Source of the DNA: Kingdonia uniflora
Taxonomy: Eukaryota > Streptophyta > Magnoliopsida > Ranunculales > Circaeasteraceae
DNA length: 64,000 nucleotides
Direction of reading: 5' to 3'
NCBI GenBank assembly: GCA_014058105.1
Contig: JACGCM010001594.1
Location: 248,001 to 312,000 of the forward strand
Positions within the stretch are counted from its first letter, which is position 1. Each line of letters begins with the position of its first letter. Shown here piece by piece: positions 45,438-56,163 of the stretch. Position numbers and translations under genes: made by a program. Under the pieces are notes generated by a model that saw only the letters and a program-made list of their open reading frames with translations, was not told where the DNA came from and searched no databases.

Positions 45438-45846
45438 CCTGTAATATTAACTATTGGGAAAATTTCTTAAGCATATTTTTTCTAAAACCTCCCTTATCTC
45501 ATTTTTACATTTTCTTTATTAAGGATTCCATTCTACATTTTCCTAACTAATTTTGCAATGAGCAAAAGAATTTTATTTGCACAAATTTTAAATTAATAAC
45601 CATTTTGTATATTAAACTAGGTTACGATCCCGTGTTATGCGCGAATGCATTTAGAAAATATATTAGTTCTTCTCTTACTCTTCTTTCACTCCTTAAAATT
45701 CTCACGCTATTGGTTAACTTAAGAATCACATATAACAGATAACACCATAAATAAGAAATTAAAAAGGATGAAGGTAAATGGTACAAATGGAAGTTCATTA
45801 TTTATTTAAAAAAGCTACACATTTGTCCATGTCTTATAACCTTTAT
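45438..45846. other. Unassigned AT-rich flank
   Basis: No gene or repeat recognised. Confidence 0.5.
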
Positions 45847-46320
45847 ACTTGACTTACATCCTGATGTTATATGGTATATTTGACTTACACCCCACGGTTT
45901 TTTAAATATTTAACATACATCCCACATTAGTAGTTTGACTGCAGTCAACTACAGCTGACCAACATTTAAATTGTTAAATTATATTCTTTGCCAAAGTATC
46001 CTTAAGAGGAACACGTGATATTTTGTTCAAAATTAACCAAAATACACGTGTTAATCATCTATTGGTTAAAAGTTGAACAATCCAAAGTTCTTTCAAGATG
46101 TGAGTATCTCGAGGAGTTTTTGAATTTATTTAAGTAGTTTGCGATTTTAATTTAAAAGTGTAGTTTTGTCTTAAAAAATGAGTTAAGTTGACTAAAATCA
46201 GAGTTGGTCAAGTGCAGTTGACTGCATTCAAGCTATAATTGTAAGATGTATGTCAAATATTTTGCTAACCGTGGGGTGCAAGTCAATTATGCCATAAAAC
46301 ATCAGGGTAGTTGTCAAATT
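45847..46320. mobile_element. MITE with 110-bp inverted arms
   Basis: Left arm 45847-45960 and right arm 46206-46320 are inverted copies: both contain CCTGATGTTxTATGG, TTGACTTxCACCCCACGG, ACATACATC and TGCAGTCAACT in the same order on opposite strands. The centre (about 245 bp) carries two ACACGTG words and is non-coding. Long arms with no coding capacity suggest a Mutator-like or foldback MITE. No target duplication could be set. Confidence 0.82.
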
Positions 46321-47065
46321 CACCCTTTCTAAAACCTTTTCTAACCCCTTAATAGACCCATGTTTACTCTGTCCATGTTGCATCTACAGTAGCATTTTGG
46401 ATTTTCCTACTCACTTTTTGTCTATTATCTACCTTCTTTAAATTGTTACAATAAAGTTTAGAGGCACCTCGAGATCTGGGATACCACTTTCGTGCTCAGA
46501 TGCTTGAACTCTAAATGCCTTCTATGATGTTCCCAGCTCAAGCTTTTGGAGACCCATTCTAGGAAGATTAGAAAGGAGTAAAATATGCTAGAGAAACCTC
46601 TTTGCGCTATGTAGCTCATCGTCATCATTCTGACAACCAAGAAAGAGCTACTCGGGCAGAATTATGATTAAAATGTCATCATATCAAACCGTCATACAAC
46701 AAAATGCATGAACTACGCCATTGAGGGAAAAACCATTGCGATGGGAGAATTTACCTAAACATAAAAACTATAATGATTATCATCAACTACCAAATAAAAG
46801 GACAAAAAGTGAACTCGTCAGAGATTTGCACGATAAAATCAAACTGAAAATTTTGAAATTATTGTCTCCCCAAGTATTACCTGGCATCTTGGATATGAGA
46901 TTTTTTTAGTTGTTAGAGAAAGTATTATATGTAAATTTTGTGAATTTCCTGGTCATTCATATTAAGATAGAAATATTATTTAAAATCTCAGGATAATGAT
47001 CATAATTATACTTTGCTTATTAAAAAGGGTAAGAAGCTTTGTACCTTTATATAAACATACTTCTT
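46321..47065. other. Unassigned DNA
   Basis: Only short open frames without motifs; a frame at 46721-46909 has a Lys-rich composition but no recognisable family. Confidence 0.5.
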
Positions 47066-47600
47066 AGGGATGTTTTCAGATCAGATCGGATTGGATCGCA
47101 AAATGGCTATTTCAAAATATTTTTGATTTTTTTTTCGGAAATCAAAATTCTATTCCGATCCGACCGATTTTGTTTGGAAATCAAAAGATAATTCTGAAAT
47201 CGAAAAAGTCATATTTTTCAGAATAATCAGAAAAATCAAAATTCTGAATAAATTGGAAAATTCAGATAAGAAATCGGAAAAAATCAGAAATAATGATTTT
47301 ATGGAATTTAAAGATAGGAGAAATTAATTTTTTGTCTCAAAATTAACATTCAACCCTTACTCATACTTTAGTTAAACTTGTTAGAGTCTGATGTATATAG
47401 CCTTTGACTTTAGAGTAGGGTTCATTTAGTATAAATCATAAAAATACAAAAGAAAATTTAAGAAATCAAATATAAATATTCAGATTTTTCAGAATGGAAC
47501 ATTTTAGAAAAAATCAAATCAAAAAAATTGGACCGAAAAAATCGGAGTCACATACTTATATCCGATTCCGATCCGATTATTTTCAAACAAAAAATAAGAA
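47066..47600. mobile_element. Possible hAT-type MITE, AT-rich with inverted ends
   Basis: Left TGTTTTCAGATCAGATCGG and the reverse complement of the right end, TGTTTGAAAATAATCGGATC, are partly matching. The interior is full of GAAATCAAAATTC/ATCGGAAA variants, as in plant hAT-type MITEs beginning near a GGATCGGAT motif. No duplication of 8 bp could be set. Confidence 0.4.
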
Positions 47601-48604
47601 ATCAAAATTTTAGAAATCGGAAATGTAATAGAGTGATTCAAAATTGGATTAGATTTCGAAAATTTTGGAATTTTGGAAAAACTTGCAGCCTCCTTTTTAT
47701 AACAACAAATTAAAGTATATATTTTTTTGCAAGCACACTTTATATTACATTACATTTTCAGAGTGGAGGAAACCCGAACAAAGTTTTTTACAAGACAAAC
47801 ATAGAGGACATGTAAACAACATACCCTACTACATACTACATATTCAAGCACCTTATGCAAAATCTTGTAAAATGCCAATCTCCAATGAAAGTTAAACAAT
47901 ATGCAACACCAGAAGAACAATCCCAACAAGAGTTGTCCAGTCCAACTTGTCTCCCCATGCTGGTCATCGAACAATGATAACGATCTTCTAGCATGATACC
48001 TGAATAGGTACGACGGACGCTCTGACTGCGCTTAAATCTAGCCAAAGGCTGGGATTGGTTTAGATTACATAGAGAATAAGACAAAAATATTGACCATCTC
48101 AACAATGCTGTTATGTATGTAAATACTACTTTGATGATAAAAATTCACGTTTCTTTGCAACATCAAATTCTACATAAACTAAAAGCAAGCATGAATTTTT
48201 TTTTTTGAAAAAAGGAGTTCTTTACATTCTAATTGTACCTTGAAATGAGTACCCTTAATAGGCTTCAATGAGTCCTTCAATTCTTTAGGTAATACTTTGA
48301 TCTTCTTTACGTATATCCTTCAAAACCTGATGACTTATATGTTAATTAAGTACAATTGCCTTCAACTTTGGAATTGATATAGCGATTGCAAAGAAGCAAT
48401 AATGGAGTTATATCATACCGAGAAATAACAATAACATTGTTGACTGTGTTTTCGATAATTTCATGACATTTACCTCATCTCTTCTGCGCAGTGGTAAAAG
48501 CACCCAACTCTTAAGACAAGTACACTTCTCTAGGTGTTAAAATATATCCATTATTTTTGCTGAGACATTTATAGAGTTGTCAAGGACTCAAGGGTTACTA
48601 AACC
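47601..48604. other. Unassigned DNA
   Basis: A minus-strand frame (47974-47750) would encode a hydrophobic segment (GQLLLGLFFWCCILF), but there is no homology I can name and no gene structure. The rest is AT-rich. Confidence 0.45.
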
Positions 48605-49186
48605 TGTAATGGAAAAATTCCGTAAGCTCGATATGATTAGGAATTAGCTATCACACCAATGAACCTGTAACAATACTCTAATAGAAAGTAAGAAATGGAA
48701 ACAGGTGTTTTTAGCGTGGAAAACCTCTAAACAGGTAAAAAAACCATGACCTCGTATGTAGGAGTTTTGTAAAAGTATCTTTATTGCTTAGAGTTGATTT
48801 CTTTATTACAAGTGATCTCTAAAATATAGAAATTCTTTTGATCTCGTAAATAAGAAGTTTAAGTAATTTTTCTGGTCCCTGTCTCTTCTGGAACTTTTTA
48901 TTTATATAGGCTTTTTCCACAGCTCTTCATCGTGCTGGAACAGATTTTCTGAATAATGTGGTTACTGGCGGTTGACTGAATAACTAACAAGTTCATAGAA
49001 GATAGGTGTCTTTGACTGGATAATATTTTATGGGTTTAGCTCGATCCACGTTCTTAAATAGTTTGTGGGGCTGGTTGGAATTTTGACTGGAGTGTTAAGT
49101 GTTAAAATTGCATGAGCCTGAGATGGAGATAAATTGAGTTTTGTGAGCTCAATTTTGAGTGAGATCAAGGGATAAGTCTCTATAAT
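48605..49186 (-). repeat. Probable 3' LTR of second Tat-type element
   Basis: On the minus strand a polypurine tract (AAGGGGGCGAT, 49187-49197) is followed by TATAGAGAC, and a TATA box CTATATAAATA lies at about 48902-48912. The far end is uncertain: TGTAAT at about 48605 or TGTAAC at about 48671. Its partner LTR is absent. Confidence 0.5.
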
Positions 49187-49486
49187 CGCCCCCTTGCAAC
49201 TGAAGTCACAAGTGGCTTTAGTTGAGAAAGAATAGTTAAAAGTTTGAAATTTGAAATTTGAAATAGAGTAATGATGGCATTTTATTGGGTGGAAGTTACG
49301 TGATATTGGGAAGTGATAGGTATTAAATGATGATGCGGATGTATGTGACAGTTGCGTTTAAATAGTCGTGTCCGTAATGAATGATGACGCTTGGGAAAAC
49401 GTATCTACACAATAAATTTAGGGTTATATAAAGAGTGCCCGTAGAAAATCATTGAAACAATTCCTGCATGCGTAACTTTTTCTGGG

Positions 49487-49669
49487 ATGGTAAAAACTCG
49501 GAGGATTGTTCTTGAAGAGAGGATTACGTCTGAAATACAGAGGTTGAAGTTGAAATACTTTGGTGACCATTCCTTAGAAATGGCAATACCTGCCCCTATT
49601 CCTCCGACGTACCAAGGCTTGTCGGGAGAGGAAGCAGTTGAAGCTGAGGAAAATTTCTACTATAAGTAA
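49487..49669 (+). CDS. Small 60-codon ORF or exon, unknown
   Basis: MVKTRRIVLEERITSEIQRL and on to an acidic end (EEAVEAEENFYYK), followed by TAAAAA. The N-terminal part looks helical. No family recognised. It lies 300 bp inside the LTR, antisense to the element. The final codons overlap a GTAAAA donor-like site, so it may be a first exon. Confidence 0.3.
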   Translation: MVKTRRIVLEERITSEIQRLKLKYFGDHSLEMAIPAPIPPTYQGLSGEEAVEAEENFYYK

Positions 49670-51291
49670 AAATTTAATGTCTTCATCTTGACAGGCGAAG
49701 AACGTTGGGCCTGCCTCTGTACTCTTGCAGAAGACAGGGTTATGGCTTCATATGCAGGGATAAGTGTATCTGCAGGGCACATATGCTAATTTCTTGTTTC
49801 GCCATGGATTCTAGGGTTGGGCCCTATTCATCTCTACCAACTATTCGGTGGTGGTGGTTATAAAAGAGGCGGTAATGGCAGTGGAGGAGAAGGATAAGAA
49901 GTGGGAGTCTGCTAACGCATTTCCATTGTGTTTTTGCGCTCAGAAGACCTTCATCTTATTTTGTGGAGGCCAACACTGAGTTCACTGCTTGCATAGTTTC
50001 CGTTTGAAGTTTAACTGGACTTCGACCAAACTCATGTGAGGGAAATTTTTTGTTGCGTCCAATGTCTTCTTTGTATCAGGGTGAAAAATCACTTAATTAT
50101 GAAGAACAGGAAGAGACGATACTTCTGCATGCCTAAATGACCTGTAACTTTTAACAAACAGGGAAAACTTGTTATCTGTAAAGTACCTGGAGTTTGGTGC
50201 TGGACGGATAACATTCTATTGTATTCCTAAGGTTGATGTGGTGAAAACTTGTTATCTGTAAATCGTATGTAATGTCTTTGACATGAATAAAAGTTGATAT
50301 TTACTTAACTGTGTATATAAGTTTTTTTTGAATCAAACTTAATTGTGTTAGGTGTTGGTTGAATAACTACTTATAAGTGATAAAGAAATGTTGCAATGAT
50401 GTTCAATCTGAGATGAGTACGTGCTAACAATGTCATGTTGATGTATAAATGAGTTATGTTTAACAGGAGAGGGAAAGAAATTATAGAGAATATGTAATCG
50501 TAAAAACTTGAGCTATTACAGGGCGATAGAGGTACTACTCGTGGTAGCGCAAGGTCGAGTACAGTGGCTAATGTGTATACTGGTGAGGGGATAAGTTCAA
50601 ATAATTTATTCCAAGATTTTGGGTTTTCTGTTACGAGATACCAGGTAAAAATCATGTATTTAAGGGGAAAGTGCGTGAGAAACGTATAAATATGGGTAGG
50701 ATGAAAGAAAAACGAAGGAGAGATTAGGATGGTACGGCTCGATCTTAGAGGATTCTTCTTGCCGTGGAAGGATGATTGGCTATAAAGATTCCTGAAGTAC
50801 GTGAGTGGATCTTTGGTTCGTTTGCCATGATGCTAAGCTATCGGTAAGGGAATGCGAGCTCGCAGGTTAGATGTAAGGACTAGAGAGCTGGAGTATGCTC
50901 GTTATTTCTATGAGGTGTGCTCTCGTGTATTGGTGAGGAATTTGGTAGTTTGAGATAAGCTTCTATTTGATTGCTGAAGTTGAGATCGAATTCGAAGATC
51001 TGAGGATCGGCGAATAATGTGATTGAAGGATGTTTATTTAGGTTACTAAGGTTTGATGGATGTTGTGTAAAGTGTTTTTATGAATAATATAATTGTTTTG
51101 AATGTACTATAAATAATATAAGTCAATCAGATCCTCTAATAGGGGCGAATATGTTTTGAGACTATTTTAGCGAATATTTTGAATAATTTTAAAATTTTGC
51201 ACAGTTTAGAAAATGACGTCAATCACTATAATTATGATAAGCAAGGACAGAGAAGCAAAAATATGAAAATGCAGAAGCTTTTAGTTTTGTT
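49670..51291. other. Non-coding or decayed tail of second Tat-type element
   Basis: Segments look protein-like for short spans on the plus strand (EERWACLCTLAEDRVMASYA at about 49698) but are quickly interrupted. No family recognised. Confidence 0.4.
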
Positions 51292-51747
51292 TTGTATGAA
51301 GAAGGATATAGAACTCTAACATCGTTCAGAGTGAGTCATCATGTGGGAAGGTTAGGAAAAGATATGTTAAAAAATGAAGGGAGTTGTAATGATAAAATGG
51401 TAGCTTTATTAAAAAGGTACAAGGATTCTAACATGGAGAGTGGAAAATACGCCTCGGTTCAAGAATTGAGGACGGTTCGTGCGAGGAGTATTAAATGCCA
51501 GCTGCTTGAGAGAGAAAGGATAAATAGTGCTTCTTCATCTCCAATCAAAAGTTTTACAACTTTAAAAAATTTAGAGAGCACTCAGAGAGAGATACAGAAG
51601 ATCAGGGGATTTGATAAAGACTTATCCGAAGGTGATAAATGGTTGATGAGGGCAAAAGATTCTGGATCTCGTAGGTGGCTACACAGCAGCGTTATGAGGG
51701 AAAAGTTAGATGTCACTTCCGATTCTCATTCGGATACTGAAGGTTAG
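51292..51747 (+). CDS. Unrecognised 151-codon ORF
   Basis: An intact frame: MYEEGYRTLTSFRVSHHVGR at the start, charged and helical in the middle (SVQELRTVRARSIKCQLLER) and an acidic, Ser-rich end (SDSHSDTEG). Hydrophilic, with no signal peptide or membrane segment. The final codons coincide with a donor-like GTTAGT and an acceptor-like CCTGTATGTAG lies at 51864-51874, so it may be the first exon of the eORF that follows rather than a separate gene. No function can be given. Confidence 0.4.
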   Translation: MYEEGYRTLTSFRVSHHVGRLGKDMLKNEGSCNDKMVALLKRYKDSNMESGKYASVQELRTVRARSIKCQLLERERINSASSSPIKSFTTLKNLESTQREIQKIRGFDKDLSEGDKWLMRAKDSGSRRWLHSSVMREKLDVTSDSHSDTEG

Positions 51748-51931
51748 TAGAGATGAATGCGATATATGTTGATGTATATACATGTTAAAGATATATTGTT
51801 ATACGTAAATGACTGATCATAAATATATGCTGAATATATATATATGAATGATAAATACCTTAACCTGTATGTAGGTCGAGCGTGAGAGGGATCTGTGTAG
51901 GTCAAAAACGTGCCTGTAAAAATTGTTTTTA

Positions 51932-54900
51932 AGATGGGTAGTTCGTTTGTTAATGAGGCATCGTCCTCTGGTCGGACGAATGAGTCTGATAATGAAGGGG
52001 AAGTAGGATTGGAACAATTCCCGGGTTTCCCTAGTTAATTGGTATCTTATCCTCCTGGTTCTGATGCCTTTAGAGAGTTTTGTAAAGCCAAGGTGGCTGT
52101 AGGAAGGAAGTGGGGCAAATGTGTAGAGTTTTCTGGTAGGCAGTTTAGGGGTTGTGCCGTAGCGGAGAGGGAAGAGTATTTTTACCTGTTGGCTGATTTG
52201 GAAGTAAAAAAACTAGATAGGGGTATAGATGAATCAATTTTGTTAGAATATTTCGATGGGGATGTCCAGAGTTGCCTCTCTGCGGGCTTTTTGTGTTACC
52301 TATCTCAATTAGAGTATAGGTTAAACCTTCCCCTCACCAATTTGGCAAAGGGGATTATGATTGCAATTGGGGCATGTCCTGTTCAATTGAATGGGAACAT
52401 GTGGGAGGTAATAACCGTGTGTGACCATCTAAATGAAAAATGGCAAAAGGAGGGAAAAGTGAGGAGGATAACCCCTGTGGATGTTTTGCAATTTTATGGG
52501 GTGAAGAATTTTAAGGCCAGTGGGGGGTTATATTTCTGTGCGAGCGTAACTCGGCATCGCTTTTTTGATATGAATTCAGCAGGACGAACCTGGAATGACA
52601 ATATCATATGGGTGAAGGTTAATTGTCTTCAAAAAGATGATGAAGAACCTCTGAACCTTCGGTTTAGAACTGTAAAACAAAGTAAGTATATACATGCGTA
52701 GATAAAATTATTGTTACGTTTCTCTGACAACTGTAGTTGATAGTAAAATGTTGTTTATTGCAGGTGGGAAATCTAAAGTGAAGAGGAAGGAATTTCTGTT
52801 AAACGAAGTTGCAGCGGAGAAGACTGAACTTAAACTTGTGCTTGTGTTAGAGGGACTCGGCCTGAGTAGAAAGTAGAGGGTTGATAGTAGGTCGAACAAG
52901 GTTCAAAAGCTCAGTCTACCAGGTTGATGGCGGGGGTTGATGAAGGAAAAAGACAAGTAAGTATTAAGAAGGCTTGAACTAATTTTTCCAAGACTTCTGG
53001 AATTGGCAGTTTGGTTCAGCCGAATCCTGTTGTGCCAAGAAAGATAGCCCTGAAATACCCAAAGAAAAGGATGCTAAAGGCTCTGCTGGCCTCTGACACC
53101 CCTGGAAGTGGTGAGGTCACAAAATTTAAGAGGAGGAGGGTCGAACCCTCGGGGGAGTCACGAGATAAGGTCGCCGAAGTGCGATCTGCCGCAGTGGATG
53201 GCCTCAAGGAGGTCGAAGAAAGGGCCAGGTTGGCGGTTCTCCATGGAGAGGAAGATTTGAGAAAGATGGTAAGTTTATATTATCAGAAAGAAATGCTTAA
53301 TATGCTTTGAGCTAATTGCTGTGATCGATGTAATTTTTGTAGGCTGCTCGTCTTGTTAAGGGGATATGGCTCGGTATAGAGGAAGAGAAAAGCAAGCTGA
53401 AGAAGGCAAATGTCGAGCTGGAAAAAGAATTAGCCCGATCCAGGACTAACGCTTTGAAGGAAGTCAGGCAGCTGAAGGCTTCTCATGCTGTGGCGATTGG
53501 TTAGCTGCAGGTGGAGACAAAGGCCAATCTTGACGAGATGGTTGAGGAGCGTAACAAACTAGGTTATCATTTGATGCTAAAAGGCTATTCTGAGGAGGAG
53601 GTAGATGCCATTAAGGCGGACACCTATGTTGAAGAGAAAGATGAGGAGGAAGCAAAAACGGTGGGGATCGTGGACGGTCTAGATGATGTTTCCTGCCAGA
53701 CAGCGCTCGACAATCATGGGGATGATGTCGAGCTCCCAGAAGGTGGTAGTAAGAAGGTAGGGTAGACATGTATGTTTGTATGAATATTTGTAAGTTGTTT
53801 GAACTATGTGGGGAAGAAACTTCTGTAGATTGACTTTGTTTTATAAACCTTTTGTAGGCAGTTAGAGTGATGAGTCTCAGAATAAATGATCTAGAATCTT
53901 GACTTGCCAGGGAAAGAGAGACCTTTAAGGCCTTGCTGTCCGTGCAAGTAGAGCTGCAGGTTAGATTGGAATAGGTCTTTCGACTTGCATGTTATTTCAA
54001 CGTTAAGCTATTTAGTAAATAGGATATAGATGCATGGTAAAAATCCAACACTATTAATATAAAGTAGTATATCGAAAGTATGTACCTTGTACGCTGAAAG
54101 AAGACTTATGAATCGTTCATCTGAGAATGGCCTCCAAAATTTTAGTCTAAAAGTATTGGAAGCAGATGTTTAGAAATCACATAGTCTCTTTAAAAATGTA
54201 GTATGTATATATTCAAAGACTTTCCTGAATCGAACTGAACTAAAGCATGTTATATTTCCCTGGTCAAATTAGATTCATCTCGCTTACGTCAGGACGATGT
54301 ACTCATGTGTAATCGGGAATTTGCAAAGCTGTTCGATAGGATGAAGAAGGCGAACGAGAATAGAGAAGATCAATACGTAAAGGCATATTTTTGACTTGTG
54401 GAGTTTACCCAGGCCGAAGTGAAAGATGCCGAGATAAATAAGGGATTAAAAGAGCTAGCGGAGGTAACATAATGCACCTAGAAGCTTCAAAGTTGAGTTG
54501 ACGCATTGGTTGTGAAGGGTAAGCAGGCCGACACGGCTCAATACCTTATTCAGGCACTGGAATAATCGGAAGAACGATTTCGATCTGATCTCCAGAACTG
54601 TAGAAGTGAGCTGGAGTGAATGAGACGGAAATTTTTCGAAAGAGACGACGAGCTGAGGGTAGCTTGAGAAAATCTATCGGCATCGGATGGCGCAGCTGAA
54701 CATTTGCAAATAGCCCTACCCGCTAAGGGCATGGAATTTTGGGAAATACAACAAAGGTGTAACAATTTAAACGAGAGGGTTACATGACTTAAGGCCGAAC
54801 TGGCGTAGGCCATTGCGCGTGCCAAGAAAGTTGAGGCTAAAGAGCGATCAAGGAGAAGTAGAACTGAGGTTAAGACTCCTTTAGTTCAAGGTGATGTAGT

Positions 54901-55563
54901 TAGTCTCTCAGGTCAAATTAGAGATCTAGAGAGTGACGTATCTCGTATTCAGGGGCATATTCAGAAGGGAAATGCGAATTTGAGGGAATGCAAGCATAAG
55001 TTTGATGCTGCTCTTATCAGGGAGAAAGTTCTAGAAAGGGAGATCAAAGCGAAGAAATCTCTTGTGAAGAGGAAAGAATAACTATTGAAAGATATGTCGG
55101 CTAGGGAAGAGCTGAACGCAGAAATTGGGAGACTTCGTGCTCGGGTAGTAGACTTAGAAGCCATGAACCTTGCTGAATCAATAAAGTATATTGCAAAGTA
55201 GGATGAAAAAGTAATCTACCATACTAAAGTCGATGCGGAAATGACTAAACTGATGAATGACTACCCTAGACTAGAGTCACGCCTCATGAGGTTGAGAGCG
55301 AGGTCTACGACAATGGTCATTCCTGATGCGTTACGATCTGACCTGTTAAAGGGGATTATTGCATATTTTATAGAGGAAGCAAAAAGACTTGAGTTAGAAC
55401 GAGATACCTTCTTAAAAACTCTGTCGGATAAGGGTTGCATTTGTAGAGCTAAGAATGATCGAGGGAACTGTCTGGGCATCATGGAAACTCAACTGGGCCC
55501 TCGAACTGCTGAATTGATAGATTCGGGTAGAGCTGCTGTGACCCGGGAACTGAAAGTTTGACC
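51932..55563 (+). pseudogene. Antisense extra ORF (eORF) of Tat-type element, spliced coiled-coil protein, broken
   Basis: Starting at ATG 51932, an N-terminal domain of about 250 residues includes SDAFREFCKAKVAVGRKWGK, KGIMIAIGACPVQLNGNMWE, TPVDVLQFYGVKNFKASGGL and AGRTWNDNIIWVKVNCLQ. A long coiled coil follows (LVKGIWLGIEEEKSKLKKAN, YSEEEVDAIKADTY, then GNCLGIMETQLGPRTAELI near the end). Introns with GT-AG borders: 52682-52763, 53269-53342, 53757-53857 and about 53959-54272. Stops at 52036, 53502 and many in the last exon (54395, 54471 and later) show decay. I recall this as a widespread plant retrotransposon-associated protein of the Tat group; no biochemical function is known to me. It lies antisense to the element. 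Confidence 0.72.
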
Positions 55564-55639
55564 TCTTGATGTAGGGGGAAGCAGTGCAGACTCTCTATCA
55601 GCAGAAAAGAAACCCTCGTAATATGAACTCAACCTAAAA

Positions 55640-56045
55640 ATAAATAGTATCTGTCGCAGACACATTGAAAATAGATAAAAGCTAGTATGACCATTGTCTT
55701 ATCTTCTGCCTAGTGGGGCCTTCGATATAAAACAAAAATTTTACATTCGCTTTAATCGCAGAAATGGGTTGAGTTAAACTAAGTTGAAACTTAATTTGAA
55801 CTATAAAAATGTCGCATACATATTGAAAGAGATAAAATCTAGTATGACCTTTGTCTTATCTTATGCCTGATTGAGTCTTTGATGTGAAACAAGTTTTTAT
55901 ACTAGCTACAATTGCAGAGATGTAAAGAGTCAGCTAAACCAAGTGTTATCCTTGATCCTGCCGGTAGAAATGATCCAAACAAGTTGAAAAGGATGGAGAC
56001 TAGTATTACCTTTGACTTACATGTTGGAGCTAAAGTTTTCGAACT
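55640..56045. repeat. Tandem repeat, about 2.5 copies of a 165-bp unit
   Basis: Shared words ACATTGAAA.AGATAAAA, CTAGTATGACC, TTGTCTTATCTT.TGCCT and GCAGA.ATG recur at about 55660, 55825 and, weaker, 55990. The array ends just before the first ERECTA exon remnant. Confidence 0.72.
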
Positions 56046-56163
56046 GAATTGATTTACATATGCAACCTAAGGCATGTTAGTCAAGATAAGCATGTTTAAA
56101 ATACTTCAGAAAGATAAAATATAAGTTAAAGACATCATGGGCGAACAGTATAACAGTTCTTAC

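Larger units (their letters stand above)
48605..56050 (-). mobile_element. Truncated second Tat-type retrotransposon
   Basis: Contains a probable 3' LTR, a PPT, a small ORF, an antisense spliced coiled-coil gene and tandem repeats - the same parts as the tail of the complete element at 32.5-38.5 kb. The gag-pol part is missing; where integrase should follow, the ERECTA relic begins. It is a different family, since the nucleotide text is not similar to the first element. Confidence 0.68.

Noticed and set aside
47750..48105. Minus-strand frames with a hydrophobic segment (LLLGLFFWCCILF)
   Set aside because: No gene structure, frames overlap in different phases, and I cannot name a family.
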